Below, in pieces: positions 7,981-17,902 of a stretch of 43,050 bases of DNA. Position numbers and translations under genes: made by a program. Each line of letters opens with the position of its first letter. Position 1 is the stretch's first letter. The notes beneath the pieces are model-generated. The model had not been told where the DNA came from, made no database searches, and was given only the letters and a program-made list of their open reading frames with translations. This DNA is from Acidobacteriota bacterium (GTDB taxonomy: Bacteria; Acidobacteriota; Terriglobia; Terriglobales; Acidobacteriaceae), in assembly GCA_003225595.1 (NCBI GenBank), contig QIAR01000218.1:1-43050 (forward strand). Direction: 5' to 3'.

Positions 7981-10548
7981 CTATCGGGAACTCGTGAGCA
8001 GGGTTTGATACGGGTCGATCAGGATCTTCCGTGTTCCACTTGGCGCGGTCAGGCGGAAAGTGCCCTCAGGACCATCGACGAACACCCTCCCAAGCAGCAC
8101 AGACGTTTTTCCGGCAACTGCCGCGTATATCGGGACTGCGGTGACGAGTTCTTCGGGCGCGTCCTTTTGCAACAGGGTTCCACTGACGATGGTCGCATCA
8201 CCCTTCGGTGCAAACTTCACACCGTGCGCTTCAAAATGCGGCAACGCGGTCCCGTTTACCCAGCCCTCTAAAAACCAGTTTAGGTTCTTCTTGCCCTCGA
8301 ACTGCAGAGACGGAGGCAGGTTTTCTTCAAAAACCCGCAGCAGATCACGAGTGGTGATTACCTTGCCTTCATACCGATCACGCAGTTTGCGCAAGCTGCG
8401 GACAAACGGCTCGTCTTCGCCCGCCGAACCGCGGGGATGCGGGCCGCCCTTTGCTTCTGCATCGAGCAGCATGTAGCGCAACATGTGGAAAAGCCATGTA
8501 CCCCGACCGTAACTGATTGCTTCATATCCATTGGGAAAATGCGAAGAAGAAAGCCGCAAGCCCAGGGTCACGGGTCCAGCATCCTTCAGTAGCTCACCGC
8601 TCTTGTTCTTCTGAAGCAGGTCCTGACGGTACCTTTCCATCACAATCCGGAACTCCGCTGGATTTTCCGATTCCAGCATCATCATGGCGCAGTAGTTCGC
8701 CAATCCCTCAACGATCCACTGGTCGTGATAACTCCTCCACGTAATCAGATCTCCCCACCACTGGTGCGCGGTCTCATGGGCAAGCGCCAGGCCGCTGAAC
8801 AGGGTCTCCAGCCGGTCCAGATGAACTTGGCGCTTCTGTTCGGGCGTCAAGAATGCGTAGCTCGAGAGGAATACCAACCCAGGCCAGCCCTGACTTGACT
8901 TGCCGGGCATCTGCGTGATCTCTAGAGAGCTGTAGGGAAAGGGCCCGAAACGACGCGCAAAGAACTCAACCTCGCGCGCGGACTGATCCGCAACCGGCTG
9001 GGCATTGCGCGCCGGCGAAGGGGCGGGCGGAGTGATTACAACAGCCTGCTCGCGGAAGGGTACGGGCTTCCGAAGGTCGGGAACGGTGACCACCTCGCCT
9101 TGGCTCTGGGGGAAGTTGCGCTCCAGTCCGGCGGTCGCATAACTCTCTACGATCACATCGCCGGCGCGCGTGACCGCACGAACATACTTTCCGAGATTGA
9201 ATCCGGCAATTGGGATTGGACGCTCCGAAACCCACCGCGTCACCTGCTCGCCCGGTATTGTCAGGCCGCCGCCATCACTGGCTGGATTCGCCTGGGATGG
9301 GACCGGCACCCGCTTGCCAGTTGCCAGCAAGGTCCAGCCCGGCGGGTAGTGGAACTCCAAATCGAAATCGGACATGGCGATGCCTCTATTCGGATACCAC
9401 GTTCCGCGAGCGCCCACATACAGCAGTCCTCCCCCCGCTTCGGAGAGAACTTCTCCGCCATATCTAAACCGCAACTCCAGCTTCTCCCCGGTTTTCAAAG
9501 GCTCGGGAAAGACTACAGCGACCAAATCGTTTCCCCGGCGCGCCAGTTGTGAGCCTTCGAGGGCCTGATTGTGAATGAATTCCACTGGCCGTCCGTTCGC
9601 CTCTACAGTTTTTATCTGAAGGAATCTCGATAGCTCGAAAAGCAACGCACGCTCTCCACCACGCCGTGCCTCGAGCTGCAAGCGAGCATCGCCATTGAGG
9701 TCCGTGGGAGGCTTTATGTCCGAACGGATGGTGTAACGCGTGATAGTGATATCTTCGCGCTTGTCCTGTACTTCCTTCCCGACCTGCGAGTCGGGCCGAT
9801 TCGGCGCGAAAGAAGTCCAGACGTCGTAGTAACTCGCGCCTTCGACGGTGCGCATGTGGCCGGCCCAGAGCGGCTCTGGCACTTCCGAATCGAAGTAAAC
9901 GTCGAAAGTTCCGAGCTTGCGTCCTTGCAGACGAGCATGCAGCATCCGATCCGTACCCGATTGCGTTTCGGGCAGCTTCGTCTCTCCGCTTCCACGTGGT
10001 GGGAGGAAATGGTCGATGCTCATGAGCAGGCGCAATGCGTCGAAATCGGCCAAGTTGCGTGCCGTCTCATCCCACTGCGAAACAAATTCCTGGGCATGAT
10101 CGGATGGCCGCAACCACGGCTGCAGTTCGGCGTAAGTATCATCGTTAAAACGGAAGTAGGCCGTGCCGAACTGCTCTTCAAGGATCGCCATCCCGGTGAA
10201 CAACGCCATTGAGGACCGTTCCGCCTTATCCTGAGAAGCCAGCAGAACCTCTCCGTCTCCCTCAAAAAAAGCGCCAGTAATTCGCCCGAACACATCCTGG
10301 GTGAAAGCGATGGTGCCATCTTCCAGGGTAAGGTGAAGGGCGGAACGGTCCAATGATGCTCCTCGCACCTGGTAGACTCGCGACTTGTCCAGCCCGATAT
10401 TGCGCAATTGCAAATAGAGAGTCTCTGCAGATTTGGAAGCACGGATTTGCGGCGCTGCGCCGGCCTGCGTCCAAGCGCCCATCGCGCCCGAAAGCGTGAG
10501 GCATGCTAGCAACACAACTTTACCGACTCGAGTGATTACCATAGTCAC
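7981..10548 (-). CDS. Secreted M1-family zinc metallopeptidase
   Basis: This 855-residue protein has an N-terminal signal peptide (VGKVVLLACLTLSGAMGAW) and a gluzincin site of the M1 aminopeptidase family: H591-E592-T-A-H595-QWWGD with the third zinc ligand E614 (WIVEGLANY), the HExxH-X18-E spacing. A downstream SYGRGTWLFHMLR segment supplies the usual catalytic-tyrosine region. The classical GxMEN exopeptidase motif is not obvious, so aminopeptidase activity is not certain. The start is GTG 10548 or ATG 10542, the latter with AGG seven bases before it. Only about 20-40 bases separate it from the divergent TPR/HExxH gene. Confidence 0.88.
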   Translation of the reverse strand: MTMVITRVGKVVLLACLTLSGAMGAWTQAGAAPQIRASKSAETLYLQLRNIGLDKSRVYQVRGASLDRSALHLTLEDGTIAFTQDVFGRITGAFFEGDGEVLLASQDKAERSSMALFTGMAILEEQFGTAYFRFNDDTYAELQPWLRPSDHAQEFVSQWDETARNLADFDALRLLMSIDHFLPPRGSGETKLPETQSGTDRMLHARLQGRKLGTFDVYFDSEVPEPLWAGHMRTVEGASYYDVWTSFAPNRPDSQVGKEVQDKREDITITRYTIRSDIKPPTDLNGDARLQLEARRGGERALLFELSRFLQIKTVEANGRPVEFIHNQALEGSQLARRGNDLVAVVFPEPLKTGEKLELRFRYGGEVLSEAGGGLLYVGARGTWYPNRGIAMSDFDLEFHYPPGWTLLATGKRVPVPSQANPASDGGGLTIPGEQVTRWVSERPIPIAGFNLGKYVRAVTRAGDVIVESYATAGLERNFPQSQGEVVTVPDLRKPVPFREQAVVITPPAPSPARNAQPVADQSAREVEFFARRFGPFPYSSLEITQMPGKSSQGWPGLVFLSSYAFLTPEQKRQVHLDRLETLFSGLALAHETAHQWWGDLITWRSYHDQWIVEGLANYCAMMMLESENPAEFRIVMERYRQDLLQKNKSGELLKDAGPVTLGLRLSSSHFPNGYEAISYGRGTWLFHMLRYMLLDAEAKGGPHPRGSAGEDEPFVRSLRKLRDRYEGKVITTRDLLRVFEENLPPSLQFEGKKNLNWFLEGWVNGTALPHFEAHGVKFAPKGDATIVSGTLLQKDAPEELVTAVPIYAAVAGKTSVLLGRVFVDGPEGTFRLTAPSGTRKILIDPYQTLLTSSR

Positions 10549-10586
10549 CTACTTCGGTCTCCCACTCGTTGCTAGAATGCGCCACA

Positions 10587-12011
10587 GTGCGGGTACCTGT
10601 CATCATCTTCTTCGAATTGACGATCTTCATCATGGCGGCGGCCGTGTGTGCGCCGGCGGAAGTCATCCGCCTGAAGAACGGTGGCACAATCTGGGCAGAG
10701 CAGGTCCGCGAAAAGGGCGCGCATATCGAGTACCAGATCGGCGATAACTCTTATGCTATTCCCAAATCATCGGTGAAACACATCGATGGCGGTGGGATTC
10801 CACCCCAGTCTCTACCTCCCACGGGAGATGCTGATCTGTCTGCCTTTGCTCCGAGCGATAGCTTGGACAGTAAAGGCAATCTCTCTGCAAAAATCCTTCA
10901 CGATGACCGGATTGATTCCGATGCCCTCGCCGACATGGAGAAGAGCGGCAATGCAGAGCTCGTCGCCACTGCCTATTTCATCGCTGGCAAGCACGAGTTC
11001 GAACAAGGCGATGTCAAAGAGGCCCGCCGGTATTACGAAACCGCGCTCCGCTTCCAATCCAATAATTCAACTATCTTGAATTATTACGCGGCCTTGCTGG
11101 TGCGGACAGGCAACGCTGCCGAAGCTCTGACTTATGCCGAGCGTTCCGCTCGCGTGGCACCCGATTCCGCGGATGCTCTAACCATTCTTGGGTTCGCGCA
11201 GTTCACTGCCGATCGTACTCGTGAGGCCATTCGCTCCTGGAAAAAATCTTTAGCAATGCGCCCGGACGCGAAGGTCGAGCAGTTCCTGGCCAAAGCGGAA
11301 CGAGAAGCCACCGCGGAAGCCGAGTTCTCCCAGCGGGAGAGCAGCCACTTTACTTTGCGGTTCGAAGGCAAACAGACTTCCGAGTCGTTACGGAGGGAAT
11401 TGCTCGCCACCCTGGAATCAGAATATGACGAACTAGTCCGCCAACTTGCCGCCTCGCCGCGGAGCAGCATTCCGGTTGTACTCTACACCGAGCGGGCGTT
11501 TTTCGATGTCACCCACGCGCCCTCATGGACCGGCGCCGTCAATGACGGAAAGCTTCGTATTCCGATCAGCGGCATAACATCAGTTACCCCTGAACTGGCT
11601 CGCGTCCTGAAGCACGAACTCGCTCACTCCTTCATTGATCAGATTTCTGCCGGGCGCTGCCCGCAATGGTTGCATGAGGGAATCGCGCAGCTACTCGAAC
11701 CTAAAACGACGGATGCCCGGGGCCACCGGTTGGCCCAGGTCTTCCGGGCGCAACGCGAGATCCCGTTTTATGTTTTAGAAGGCGGCTTCATGCGGTTCTC
11801 GAAGGTCGAGGCCGTGCTGGCCTACGATGAGTCCCTTGCCGCTGCCGAGTACATCAGCGATACTTATGGCCTGAGCGATCTGCAACGCATCCTCGACCGC
11901 ATCGGCCAGGGGAGTTCCACGGAGGCGGCTCTCCGCGCTACCATCCACTGCAGCTACGGCGAACTGGAAACTGAAGTAGGCAAATATCTTAGCCGCAGAT
12001 ACAGCGATTAA
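10587..12011 (+). CDS. Secreted TPR protein with HExxH peptidase-MA-like domain
   Basis: The product (about 474 residues from GTG 10587; TTG 10569 is also possible) has a hydrophobic N-terminus, a short VIRLKNGGTIWAEQV-like motif, then TPR repeats at about residues 130-240. The C-terminal domain has H343-E-L-A-H347 followed by PQWLHEGIAQLLE, as in peptidase-MA-like gluzincins. It is probably exported. Substrate and activity are unknown. It is divergent from the M1 peptidase, so two secreted HExxH proteins share one very short promoter region. Confidence 0.75.
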   Translation: MRVPVIIFFELTIFIMAAAVCAPAEVIRLKNGGTIWAEQVREKGAHIEYQIGDNSYAIPKSSVKHIDGGGIPPQSLPPTGDADLSAFAPSDSLDSKGNLSAKILHDDRIDSDALADMEKSGNAELVATAYFIAGKHEFEQGDVKEARRYYETALRFQSNNSTILNYYAALLVRTGNAAEALTYAERSARVAPDSADALTILGFAQFTADRTREAIRSWKKSLAMRPDAKVEQFLAKAEREATAEAEFSQRESSHFTLRFEGKQTSESLRRELLATLESEYDELVRQLAASPRSSIPVVLYTERAFFDVTHAPSWTGAVNDGKLRIPISGITSVTPELARVLKHELAHSFIDQISAGRCPQWLHEGIAQLLEPKTTDARGHRLAQVFRAQREIPFYVLEGGFMRFSKVEAVLAYDESLAAAEYISDTYGLSDLQRILDRIGQGSSTEAALRATIHCSYGELETEVGKYLSRRYSD

Positions 12012-12097
12012 CCACGGCAAAGGTTCAGTATGACTCTCGGTAATGTTTGCTGAGTTGCGATTCTTGTGCTAACTTCGGCCCGAGTACTTACTTGTGT

Positions 12098-12868
12098 ATG
12101 CAGTCCGCTTTCGGAAGCAAACCCGTCCTGGCCACACCTGTCGATCCGATAAGGTCGGAGATTCCTAGACTGCACGATGCCGAAATCGCCGCGATTTTCT
12201 ACGGCCAACGTATGGGCGGAGATTTCTACGAGTTTCTCCGCGTCAACCCGTCTCGCGTCTTGTTTGGTTTATTGGACGTCGCTGGACGGCGCGACCAAAA
12301 TCGAGAAATTCTCTCCGCGGCGCAGCAGACTTTTCGGGCCTTGGGTCACAAGCTGTTTGCCGACGAAGACATCAATGAAGCCGAAGCAATGATTGAACTT
12401 TGCCACGAGCTGAACCGCAGTGTCTTACAGGCTGCCGGAGGTGTCCGCAGTTGTCCTGCGTTTTCCGGGTGTTACAACGAGAGTGTGGGCACCATCTGTT
12501 ATACAAATGCAGGGCACACCCCTGCTCTGCTGCGGGACCTGTCCGGAGTTGTGATGCTGACCGCTACCGGACTTCCACTGGGACTGTTTTCCCACACTAC
12601 TTGCGATGCTCCCACAGTTGCTCTGAGCACGGGCGCAGCCCTGCTCCTCGTTTCCAGGGGAGTGGTGGAAAGTCGCCGCAATGGCGAAGATTTCGGACTG
12701 GAACGTCTGAAGAAACATCTCCAGCACACCACAGCCAGCAGTGCCAAGGAACTGGGTTTGAGTGTTCTGGATAGCGTGCAGCAGTTCATGTGCACGCCAC
12801 CCACACACGACGACGTCACCGCACTAACCCTGGTTCGGGCTGTCAGCGCCAAAGTCGCGAGTGCGTAG
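12098..12868 (+). CDS. SpoIIE-type PP2C serine phosphatase
   Basis: This protein of about 256 residues has the SpoIIE/RsbU phosphatase fold. The metal-binding aspartates appear in MGGDFYEFL and LLDVAGRRD, followed by YTNAGHTPALLRD, TGLPLGLF and the terminal HDDVTALTLVRA. Such enzymes dephosphorylate anti-sigma-factor antagonists in partner-switching systems. No sensor domain is attached and no anti-sigma or antagonist gene lies nearby. TTG 12047 would add 17 residues, but ATG 12098 is preferred. Confidence 0.85.
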   Translation: MQSAFGSKPVLATPVDPIRSEIPRLHDAEIAAIFYGQRMGGDFYEFLRVNPSRVLFGLLDVAGRRDQNREILSAAQQTFRALGHKLFADEDINEAEAMIELCHELNRSVLQAAGGVRSCPAFSGCYNESVGTICYTNAGHTPALLRDLSGVVMLTATGLPLGLFSHTTCDAPTVALSTGAALLLVSRGVVESRRNGEDFGLERLKKHLQHTTASSAKELGLSVLDSVQQFMCTPPTHDDVTALTLVRAVSAKVASA

Positions 12869-12886
12869 CTTATTTGGGGGACGAAA

Positions 12887-12906
12887 CCATCATGCTGGGC
12901 TGATGG
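12887..12906. terminator. Possible shared terminator hairpin between the phosphatase gene and clpB
   Basis: CCATCA and TGATGG form a 6-bp stem with an 8-base loop between the two convergent genes. On the minus strand it is followed only by TTTCGTC, so it is a weak candidate. Confidence 0.3.
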
Positions 12907-15567
12907 CTATCTTCTTGTTTTCGCCGGTTCTTTTTTCTCGCCCACCCGTTTGCTGACCTCGAACACCATTTTTCCGGCGCGCTTATCGGCGTCCACCACC
13001 ACGTGATCGCCGTGCAATACTTCGCCGTCAAGAATCTTCAGCGCCAGCGGGTCCTGCACCAGCTTCTGAATGGCTCGCTTCAAAGGGCGCGCGCCGAAAT
13101 TTGGATCGAAGCCCTCGGTGAATAGCAGTTCTTTCGCCGCCTCGGTCAGTTCGAGCGAGATCTTGCGATCCGCCAAGAGCCTGCGCACGTCTTCCAGGCG
13201 GAGCTCGATGATCTTGACCAATTGCTCCTTGCCCAGCGGGCTGAACACGATGATGTCATCTACTCGGTTCAGGAACTCGGGCTTGAAGTGACCGTGGAGT
13301 GCGTTCATCACCAGTTCGCTGGCGCGCGCGAACTCTTCCGCCGACCGCATGTTCTCGGCCTGCAAATACGTAGACCCAATGTTCGAGGTCATGATGATCA
13401 CCGTGTTGCGAAAATCGACGGTGCGGCCTTTGCCGTCGGTCAGGCGGCCATCGTCCATGATCTGCAGCAGGATGTTGAAGACATCAGGATGAGCTTTTTC
13501 GATCTCGTCGAAGAGCACAACCGCATACGGACGCCGTCGTACCTGCTCCGTGAGCTGGCCTCCCTCTTCGTAACCCACATATCCCGGAGGCGCGCCGATC
13601 AAACGTGAAACGGCGTGCTTCTCCATGTACTCGGACATATCGATGCGCACCATAGCATGCTCATCATCGAAGAGGAATTCTGCCAAAGCGCGGGCCAGTT
13701 CGGTTTTTCCTACACCGGTCGGGCCAAGGAAGATAAATGAGCCGATCGGACGTTTAGGATCGCTCAAGCCTGCGCGCGAGCGGCGGATGGCGTTCGAAAC
13801 GCGCTCCAGTGCCGCATCCTGACCCACGACTCGCTGGCGCAGTCCGTCTTCCATGTTGATCAGTTTCTTTACCTCGCCCTCGAGCATCTTCGAGACCGGA
13901 ATGCCGGTCCACTTGGAGACGATGCGGGCGACGTCTTCCTCGTCGACTTCTTCCTTCAGCATCCGAGTGGTGCGCCCGCCGACAACGTTTCCGTCCATCT
14001 GTGCGGTGACCTTCTTTAGTTCTTCTTCCGTCTGGCGAAGCAAGCCATAGCGGATCTCCGCCACGCGTGCTAGGTTGCCCTTTCGCTCTTCCGTCTGCTC
14101 TTCGAGCTTCAACTGTTCGATCTTCTCTTTCAGCTCGCGGGAGCGGGCGATGATGTCTTTTTCTCTTTTCCAGTTGGCTTTCAGCGCATTGGACTTTTCG
14201 CGTACTTCGGCCAGTTCCTTATCGATCGCCGCCAGCCGTTCGCGGGAATTCGGGTCATCTTCCTTCTTCAGCGCCTGGCGCTCGATTTCCAGTTGTGTGG
14301 CTCTCCGCTCGAGCTGGTCGATCTCGGTTGGCATGGAATCGATCTGGATGCGCAGGGAGGCCGCCGCTTCGTCGATGAGATCGATCGCTTTGTCGGGCAA
14401 GAAGCGATCGGAGATGTAACGATGCGAAAGTGTGGCGGCGGCGACAATGGCCGAGTCTTTGATGCGCACTCCGTGATGCACTTCGTAACGCTCTTTAAGT
14501 CCACGCAGAATTGCAATCGTGTCTTCGACGTTCGGCTCGCCGACGAACACAATCTGGAAACGACGTTCGAGGGCTGCATCCTTTTCGATGTACTTGCGGT
14601 ATTCGTTTAACGTTGTTGCTCCAATGGCGCGCAGTTCGCCGCGGGCCAGCGCCGGCTTCAACATATTCGAGGCGTCGATCGCGCCTTCCGCCGCGCCCGC
14701 GCCCACCAGCGTGTGCAGCTCATCGATGAAGAGAATGATTTGACCCTGCGAGTCTTCGATCTCTTTCAAAACGGCCTTCAGCCGGTCTTCGAATTCGCCG
14801 CGGTACTTGGCTCCGGCCACCATCGATCCCAGGTCGAGAGCAACGACTCGCTTGCTTTTCAAGACTTCCGGTACATCGCCGGAGACAATGCGCTGCGCCA
14901 GTCCCTCCACGATGGCGGTTTTGCCCACGCCAGGCTCGCCGATGAGCACCGGATTGTTCTTGGTGCGACGCGAGAGGACTTGGACCACGCGGCGGATTTC
15001 TTCATCGCGTCCAATCACCGGATCGAGCTTCCCGCGCCGCGCTTGTTCAGTGAGATCACGGGCATAGCGTTCGAGCGCCTGGTACTTGGCTTCGGGATTC
15101 TGGTCGGTAATACGCTGCGATCCGCGGACCGCAGTAAGCGCTTTGAGGATGGCCTCGTGAGTGGCGCCGTGACGAGCCAGAAGCTCCTGGGCAGCGTCGC
15201 GCTTGAGCTGCGTGATGGCGAGTAGCAGATGCTCGGTAGAAACGTACTCATCCTTAAAATTATCGGCCTCCTTGAAGGCCCGCTCGAGAAGCTGGTTCAT
15301 AGGCTGGGAAAGGGTAGCCTGTGCGACACTTCCGCCGGAGATCTTGGGGATGCGCTCAATCTCGCGGTACACCTCATTGAGCACTGCTTGCACGGCAATG
15401 CCGATCTTCTCCACGATGGGCGGAACGATGCCTTCGCGGTCTTCAAGCAGTGCGGCGAGCAGATGCACTGGCAGCAACTCAGGATTGCCGTGCTCGGACG
15501 CCAAATCGTTGGCGCGCTGCACCGATTCCTGCGCTTTTAGCGTGAATTTGTCCCAACGGATGGGCAT
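12907..15567 (-). CDS. clpB: ATP-dependent disaggregase ClpB
   Basis: ClpB is a hexameric AAA+ chaperone that, with DnaK, pulls polypeptides out of aggregates. The 886-residue protein has the full layout: an N-domain ([20 protein letters not shown]), AAA1 with Walker [10 protein letters not shown] near residue 210 and [13 protein letters not shown], a long coiled-coil M-domain at about residues 400-530, and AAA2 with Walker [10 protein letters not shown] near residue 613 and [19 protein letters not shown] 15567 has AAGGAG upstream. The small heat-shock gene hsp20 follows upstream on the same strand, a common functional pairing, but the hsp20 terminator separates the two transcripts. Confidence 0.97.
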   Translation of the reverse strand: MPIRWDKFTLKAQESVQRANDLASEHGNPELLPVHLLAALLEDREGIVPPIVEKIGIAVQAVLNEVYREIERIPKISGGSVAQATLSQPMNQLLERAFKEADNFKDEYVSTEHLLLAITQLKRDAAQELLARHGATHEAILKALTAVRGSQRITDQNPEAKYQALERYARDLTEQARRGKLDPVIGRDEEIRRVVQVLSRRTKNNPVLIGEPGVGKTAIVEGLAQRIVSGDVPEVLKSKRVVALDLGSMVAGAKYRGEFEDRLKAVLKEIEDSQGQIILFIDELHTLVGAGAAEGAIDASNMLKPALARGELRAIGATTLNEYRKYIEKDAALERRFQIVFVGEPNVEDTIAILRGLKERYEVHHGVRIKDSAIVAAATLSHRYISDRFLPDKAIDLIDEAAASLRIQIDSMPTEIDQLERRATQLEIERQALKKEDDPNSRERLAAIDKELAEVREKSNALKANWKREKDIIARSRELKEKIEQLKLEEQTEERKGNLARVAEIRYGLLRQTEEELKKVTAQMDGNVVGGRTTRMLKEEVDEEDVARIVSKWTGIPVSKMLEGEVKKLINMEDGLRQRVVGQDAALERVSNAIRRSRAGLSDPKRPIGSFIFLGPTGVGKTELARALAEFLFDDEHAMVRIDMSEYMEKHAVSRLIGAPPGYVGYEEGGQLTEQVRRRPYAVVLFDEIEKAHPDVFNILLQIMDDGRLTDGKGRTVDFRNTVIIMTSNIGSTYLQAENMRSAEEFARASELVMNALHGHFKPEFLNRVDDIIVFSPLGKEQLVKIIELRLEDVRRLLADRKISLELTEAAKELLFTEGFDPNFGARPLKRAIQKLVQDPLALKILDGEVLHGDHVVVDADKRAGKMVFEVSKRVGEKKEPAKTRR

Positions 15568-15740
15568 GTGAACTCCTTACACTGGTTATCATTTTAACTA
15601 AGGCGGAAAATCTACGTATTTCGGAATTCGACTAAAACAAAATGCACAAATTCTTCGCTTCGCTCAAAATGACCGCCTGCATATTCGAGCTCCGCTCGAC
15701 CAGCCAGACTAACGCGTCTGGCCAATGTGTTTCTTGTCGC

Positions 15741-15778
15741 AAAAAAACGGGAGAATGGCACGGCTCCGTCTCCCGTTT
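15741..15778 (-). terminator. Rho-independent terminator of hsp20
   Basis: AAACGGGAGA (15745-15754) and TCTCCCGTTT (15769-15778) form a perfect 10-bp stem with a 14-base loop. On the minus strand the hairpin is followed by an unbroken run of T's. It lies about 20 bases after the hsp20 stop. Confidence 0.85.
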
Positions 15779-15798
15779 CACGACCGTAGACAATTAGC

Positions 15799-16299
15799 TT
15801 ACGCGGCCTTGCTCACGCCCTTGATCTCTTTACCCTCAAGGGTTTTCTCGCTGCCAACGTTGACCTTGATCTGCTTGGGCTTGGCTTCAGCCTTCTTGGC
15901 CATACTGATCTTCAGCACGCCCTTGTCATAGTTGGCATGCACCTGCTCCGGGTCGACCGTGTTGGGGAGCGTGAAAGAGCGGGTGAAGCTTCCATACTGC
16001 CGCTCGACGCGACGGTAGTTCTCCTCCTTTTCTTCCTTCTCGAACTTGCGCTCGCCGTGCACGGTAAGGGTGTTGTTCTCAATGCGAACATCGATGTCTT
16101 TCTCATCGATGCCCGGAACTTCAATCTTCAGAGTAACGTTGTGCTCGTCCTCGTAGACGTCGACCGGCGGAGCAAAGGTTGTGGTGGTCAACGATTCTTC
16201 CCGGCCTTCAGGGGCAAACGGTTCGCGGAACAAGCGATTCATACGATCTTGCAGAGTAACGAACTCACGGAACGGGTCCCAACGGGTTAGCATTGTCAT
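15799..16299 (-). CDS. hsp20: Small heat-shock protein, Hsp20/alpha-crystallin family
   Basis: Hsp20 proteins are ATP-independent holdases that bind unfolding proteins. The 166-residue protein has an N-terminal arm (MTMLTRWDPFREFVTLQDRM), an alpha-crystallin domain at about residues 45-140 (FAPPVDVYEDEHNVTLKIEV, VPGIDEKDIDVRIENNTLTV) and the GVLKISMAKK motif. ATG 16299 follows a strong AAAGGAGGAA. Upstream are a near-consensus sigma-70 promoter and an overlapping HAIR-type palindrome, and downstream a strong terminator, so it is probably a monocistronic, heat-inducible gene controlled by an HspR-like repressor. Confidence 0.95.
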   Translation of the reverse strand: MTMLTRWDPFREFVTLQDRMNRLFREPFAPEGREESLTTTTFAPPVDVYEDEHNVTLKIEVPGIDEKDIDVRIENNTLTVHGERKFEKEEKEENYRRVERQYGSFTRSFTLPNTVDPEQVHANYDKGVLKISMAKKAEAKPKQIKVNVGSEKTLEGKEIKGVSKAA

Positions 16300-16379
16300 A
16301 AGTCATTCCTCCTTTAATAGAAATGGTTTTCTTAGGGCTCCTGGAAACTTCCCTAAAGGCATCTGTTTAGTATGTGTCT

Positions 16380-16408
16380 AGCATAAAACTTGAGCGGGTT
16401 GTTGTCAA
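16380..16408 (-). promoter_or_regulatory. Sigma-70 promoter of hsp20
   Basis: On the minus strand: TTGACA (16408-16403), a 17-base spacer, then TATGCT (16385-16380). The -35 is a perfect match and the -10 matches at four of six positions. It lies about 80 bases upstream of the hsp20 ATG. Confidence 0.8.
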
Positions 16409-16409
16409 G
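16389..16409. promoter_or_regulatory. HAIR-type operator (HspR-associated inverted repeat)
   Basis: CTTGAGC-N7-TGTCAAG fits the HAIR consensus CTTGAGT-N7-ACTCAAG with exact arm and spacer lengths and three mismatches in 14 arm positions. It covers the -35 box and most of the spacer of the hsp20 promoter, the position expected of a repressor site. No hspR gene is in the window. Confidence 0.7.
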
Positions 16410-16432
16410 CACATGTATGAGTGTACTTTCAA

Positions 16433-17626
16433 TTACTTACAATGGGCTATTGCGCATTTCAGGTAGGCGGTTTCGGGCACCGTCAGCACTATGGGATGGT
16501 CCCGGGCCTGGGTGCGGTTTTCCAAGATTCGAATAGTTCTGTGGACATCGCGAGAAGCCTCGGCAAGGATTTCCAGAAAATCGGCTTGGCTCACGTGATA
16601 GGAACATGAGCAGGTGACGAGGGTTCCGCCGGGGCGGAGCATCTTGAGGGAACGCAGGTTCAATTCCTTGTAGCCACGAAGCGCAGTTTCGAGGGTGCGC
16701 TTGCTCTTAGCAAACGCCGGTGGATCGAGGATGATCGTGTCGTACTGACGACGGGCTGCGGCGTAGTCCTTGAGCAGGTCGAAAGCATTGGCCTCAATCC
16801 ACTCGATCTCTCGTCCATTCAGAGCAGCGTTCTGTTCGGCCATTTCCAAGGCCGGCCGAGAGCTGTCCACTCCAGTTACCGTCGAGCAGCGCCCGGCCAG
16901 GTGAAGGGCGAACCCGCCTTGATAGCAGAAAACATCCAAGGCTTCGCCATGGGCGTATTGAGCGGCGGCGGCATAGTTTTCCCGCTGGTCGAGGAAGGCA
17001 CCGGTCTTCTGTCCCTCGAGCCCGCAGTAATGAAAGCGAACGTTGTTCATGGTGAAAACAGTGTCCTTCTTCTCGCCGTAAAGCAAACCGGGAGTGCGCG
17101 GCGGGAGCTGCTCTAACTCGCGGATGCGAGGCTCGACTCGCTCCACAATTCCTGCGGGCTTGAGCTCCTCGTTCAGCTTTTGGATCAATACCTGCCGCAC
17201 CGGCTCAGCATCCATGGCCTGCGTAAGCACCTGGAGAGAAAGAATGTCGTTATATCGGTCCACGATTAGTCCCGGGATAAAATCCCCCTCGCTGAAAATA
17301 ACGCGGTAGGCATCAGTATCGCTGATCACTTGAGCGCGGTAGGCGATAGCGGCCTCAATTCTTTGACGCAGCAGAGCCGGCAAATCCGTGACCGGTTGGG
17401 GTGAGAGCATGCGCAGGGCGATCTGTGATGCGCTGCTGTAGAGAGCGGTCCCCAGGAATTTGCCGCGCTCATCGGTGACGCCGACCAGGGCACCGGGTGG
17501 AATGCTGTCGTCCGAATTGATATCAGAACGGTAGACCCATACATGGCCACTTTTCAGGCGGGAAACGCCTCGGGCGGAGACCTTCACCGTCGGGAGCGCG
17601 GCGGCAACTGTGGGACTTTTAAGCAT
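16433..17626 (-). CDS. rlmI: RlmI-like 23S rRNA (cytosine-5) methyltransferase
   Basis: The 397-residue protein has an N-terminal PUA domain (VKVSARGVSRLKSGHVWVYRSD) and a class I SAM-dependent methyltransferase domain with LDVFCYQGGFALHLAG (SAM motif I), DTIILDPPAFAKSKR (motif IV) and LVTCSCSYHVSQADF. This arrangement is that of RlmI and YccW-type enzymes, which methylate C1962 of 23S rRNA. The exact nucleotide here is inferred from family. The start at 17626 is an ATG (MLKSPTV). It stands alone, with no clear operon. Confidence 0.85.
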   Translation of the reverse strand: MLKSPTVAAALPTVKVSARGVSRLKSGHVWVYRSDINSDDSIPPGALVGVTDERGKFLGTALYSSASQIALRMLSPQPVTDLPALLRQRIEAAIAYRAQVISDTDAYRVIFSEGDFIPGLIVDRYNDILSLQVLTQAMDAEPVRQVLIQKLNEELKPAGIVERVEPRIRELEQLPPRTPGLLYGEKKDTVFTMNNVRFHYCGLEGQKTGAFLDQRENYAAAAQYAHGEALDVFCYQGGFALHLAGRCSTVTGVDSSRPALEMAEQNAALNGREIEWIEANAFDLLKDYAAARRQYDTIILDPPAFAKSKRTLETALRGYKELNLRSLKMLRPGGTLVTCSCSYHVSQADFLEILAEASRDVHRTIRILENRTQARDHPIVLTVPETAYLKCAIAHCK

Positions 17627-17902
17627 CAGGGAATCTTAAACCCGGCAATAACACGTAGGCCCAGGCGCCCCTCGGCTAGGCGGCAGAGCAAAGCTCTGTC
17701 TAACATTCGACAAGTCAGTAGTCGAGCTGGGCTCGACCGGTGCAGACGAGGGCATCTGCCCCTACGTGGATCGAGGACAGCGCCGAGATGTTTATGCTCA
17801 CACACACCGGTTTTAAGGGATGATGAGTGCCAAAATATGAGAGTGGATTGGGCTGAGGACCAATGACCAACGACCGACGGCTAACGACTACCAACTGAAG
17901 AT

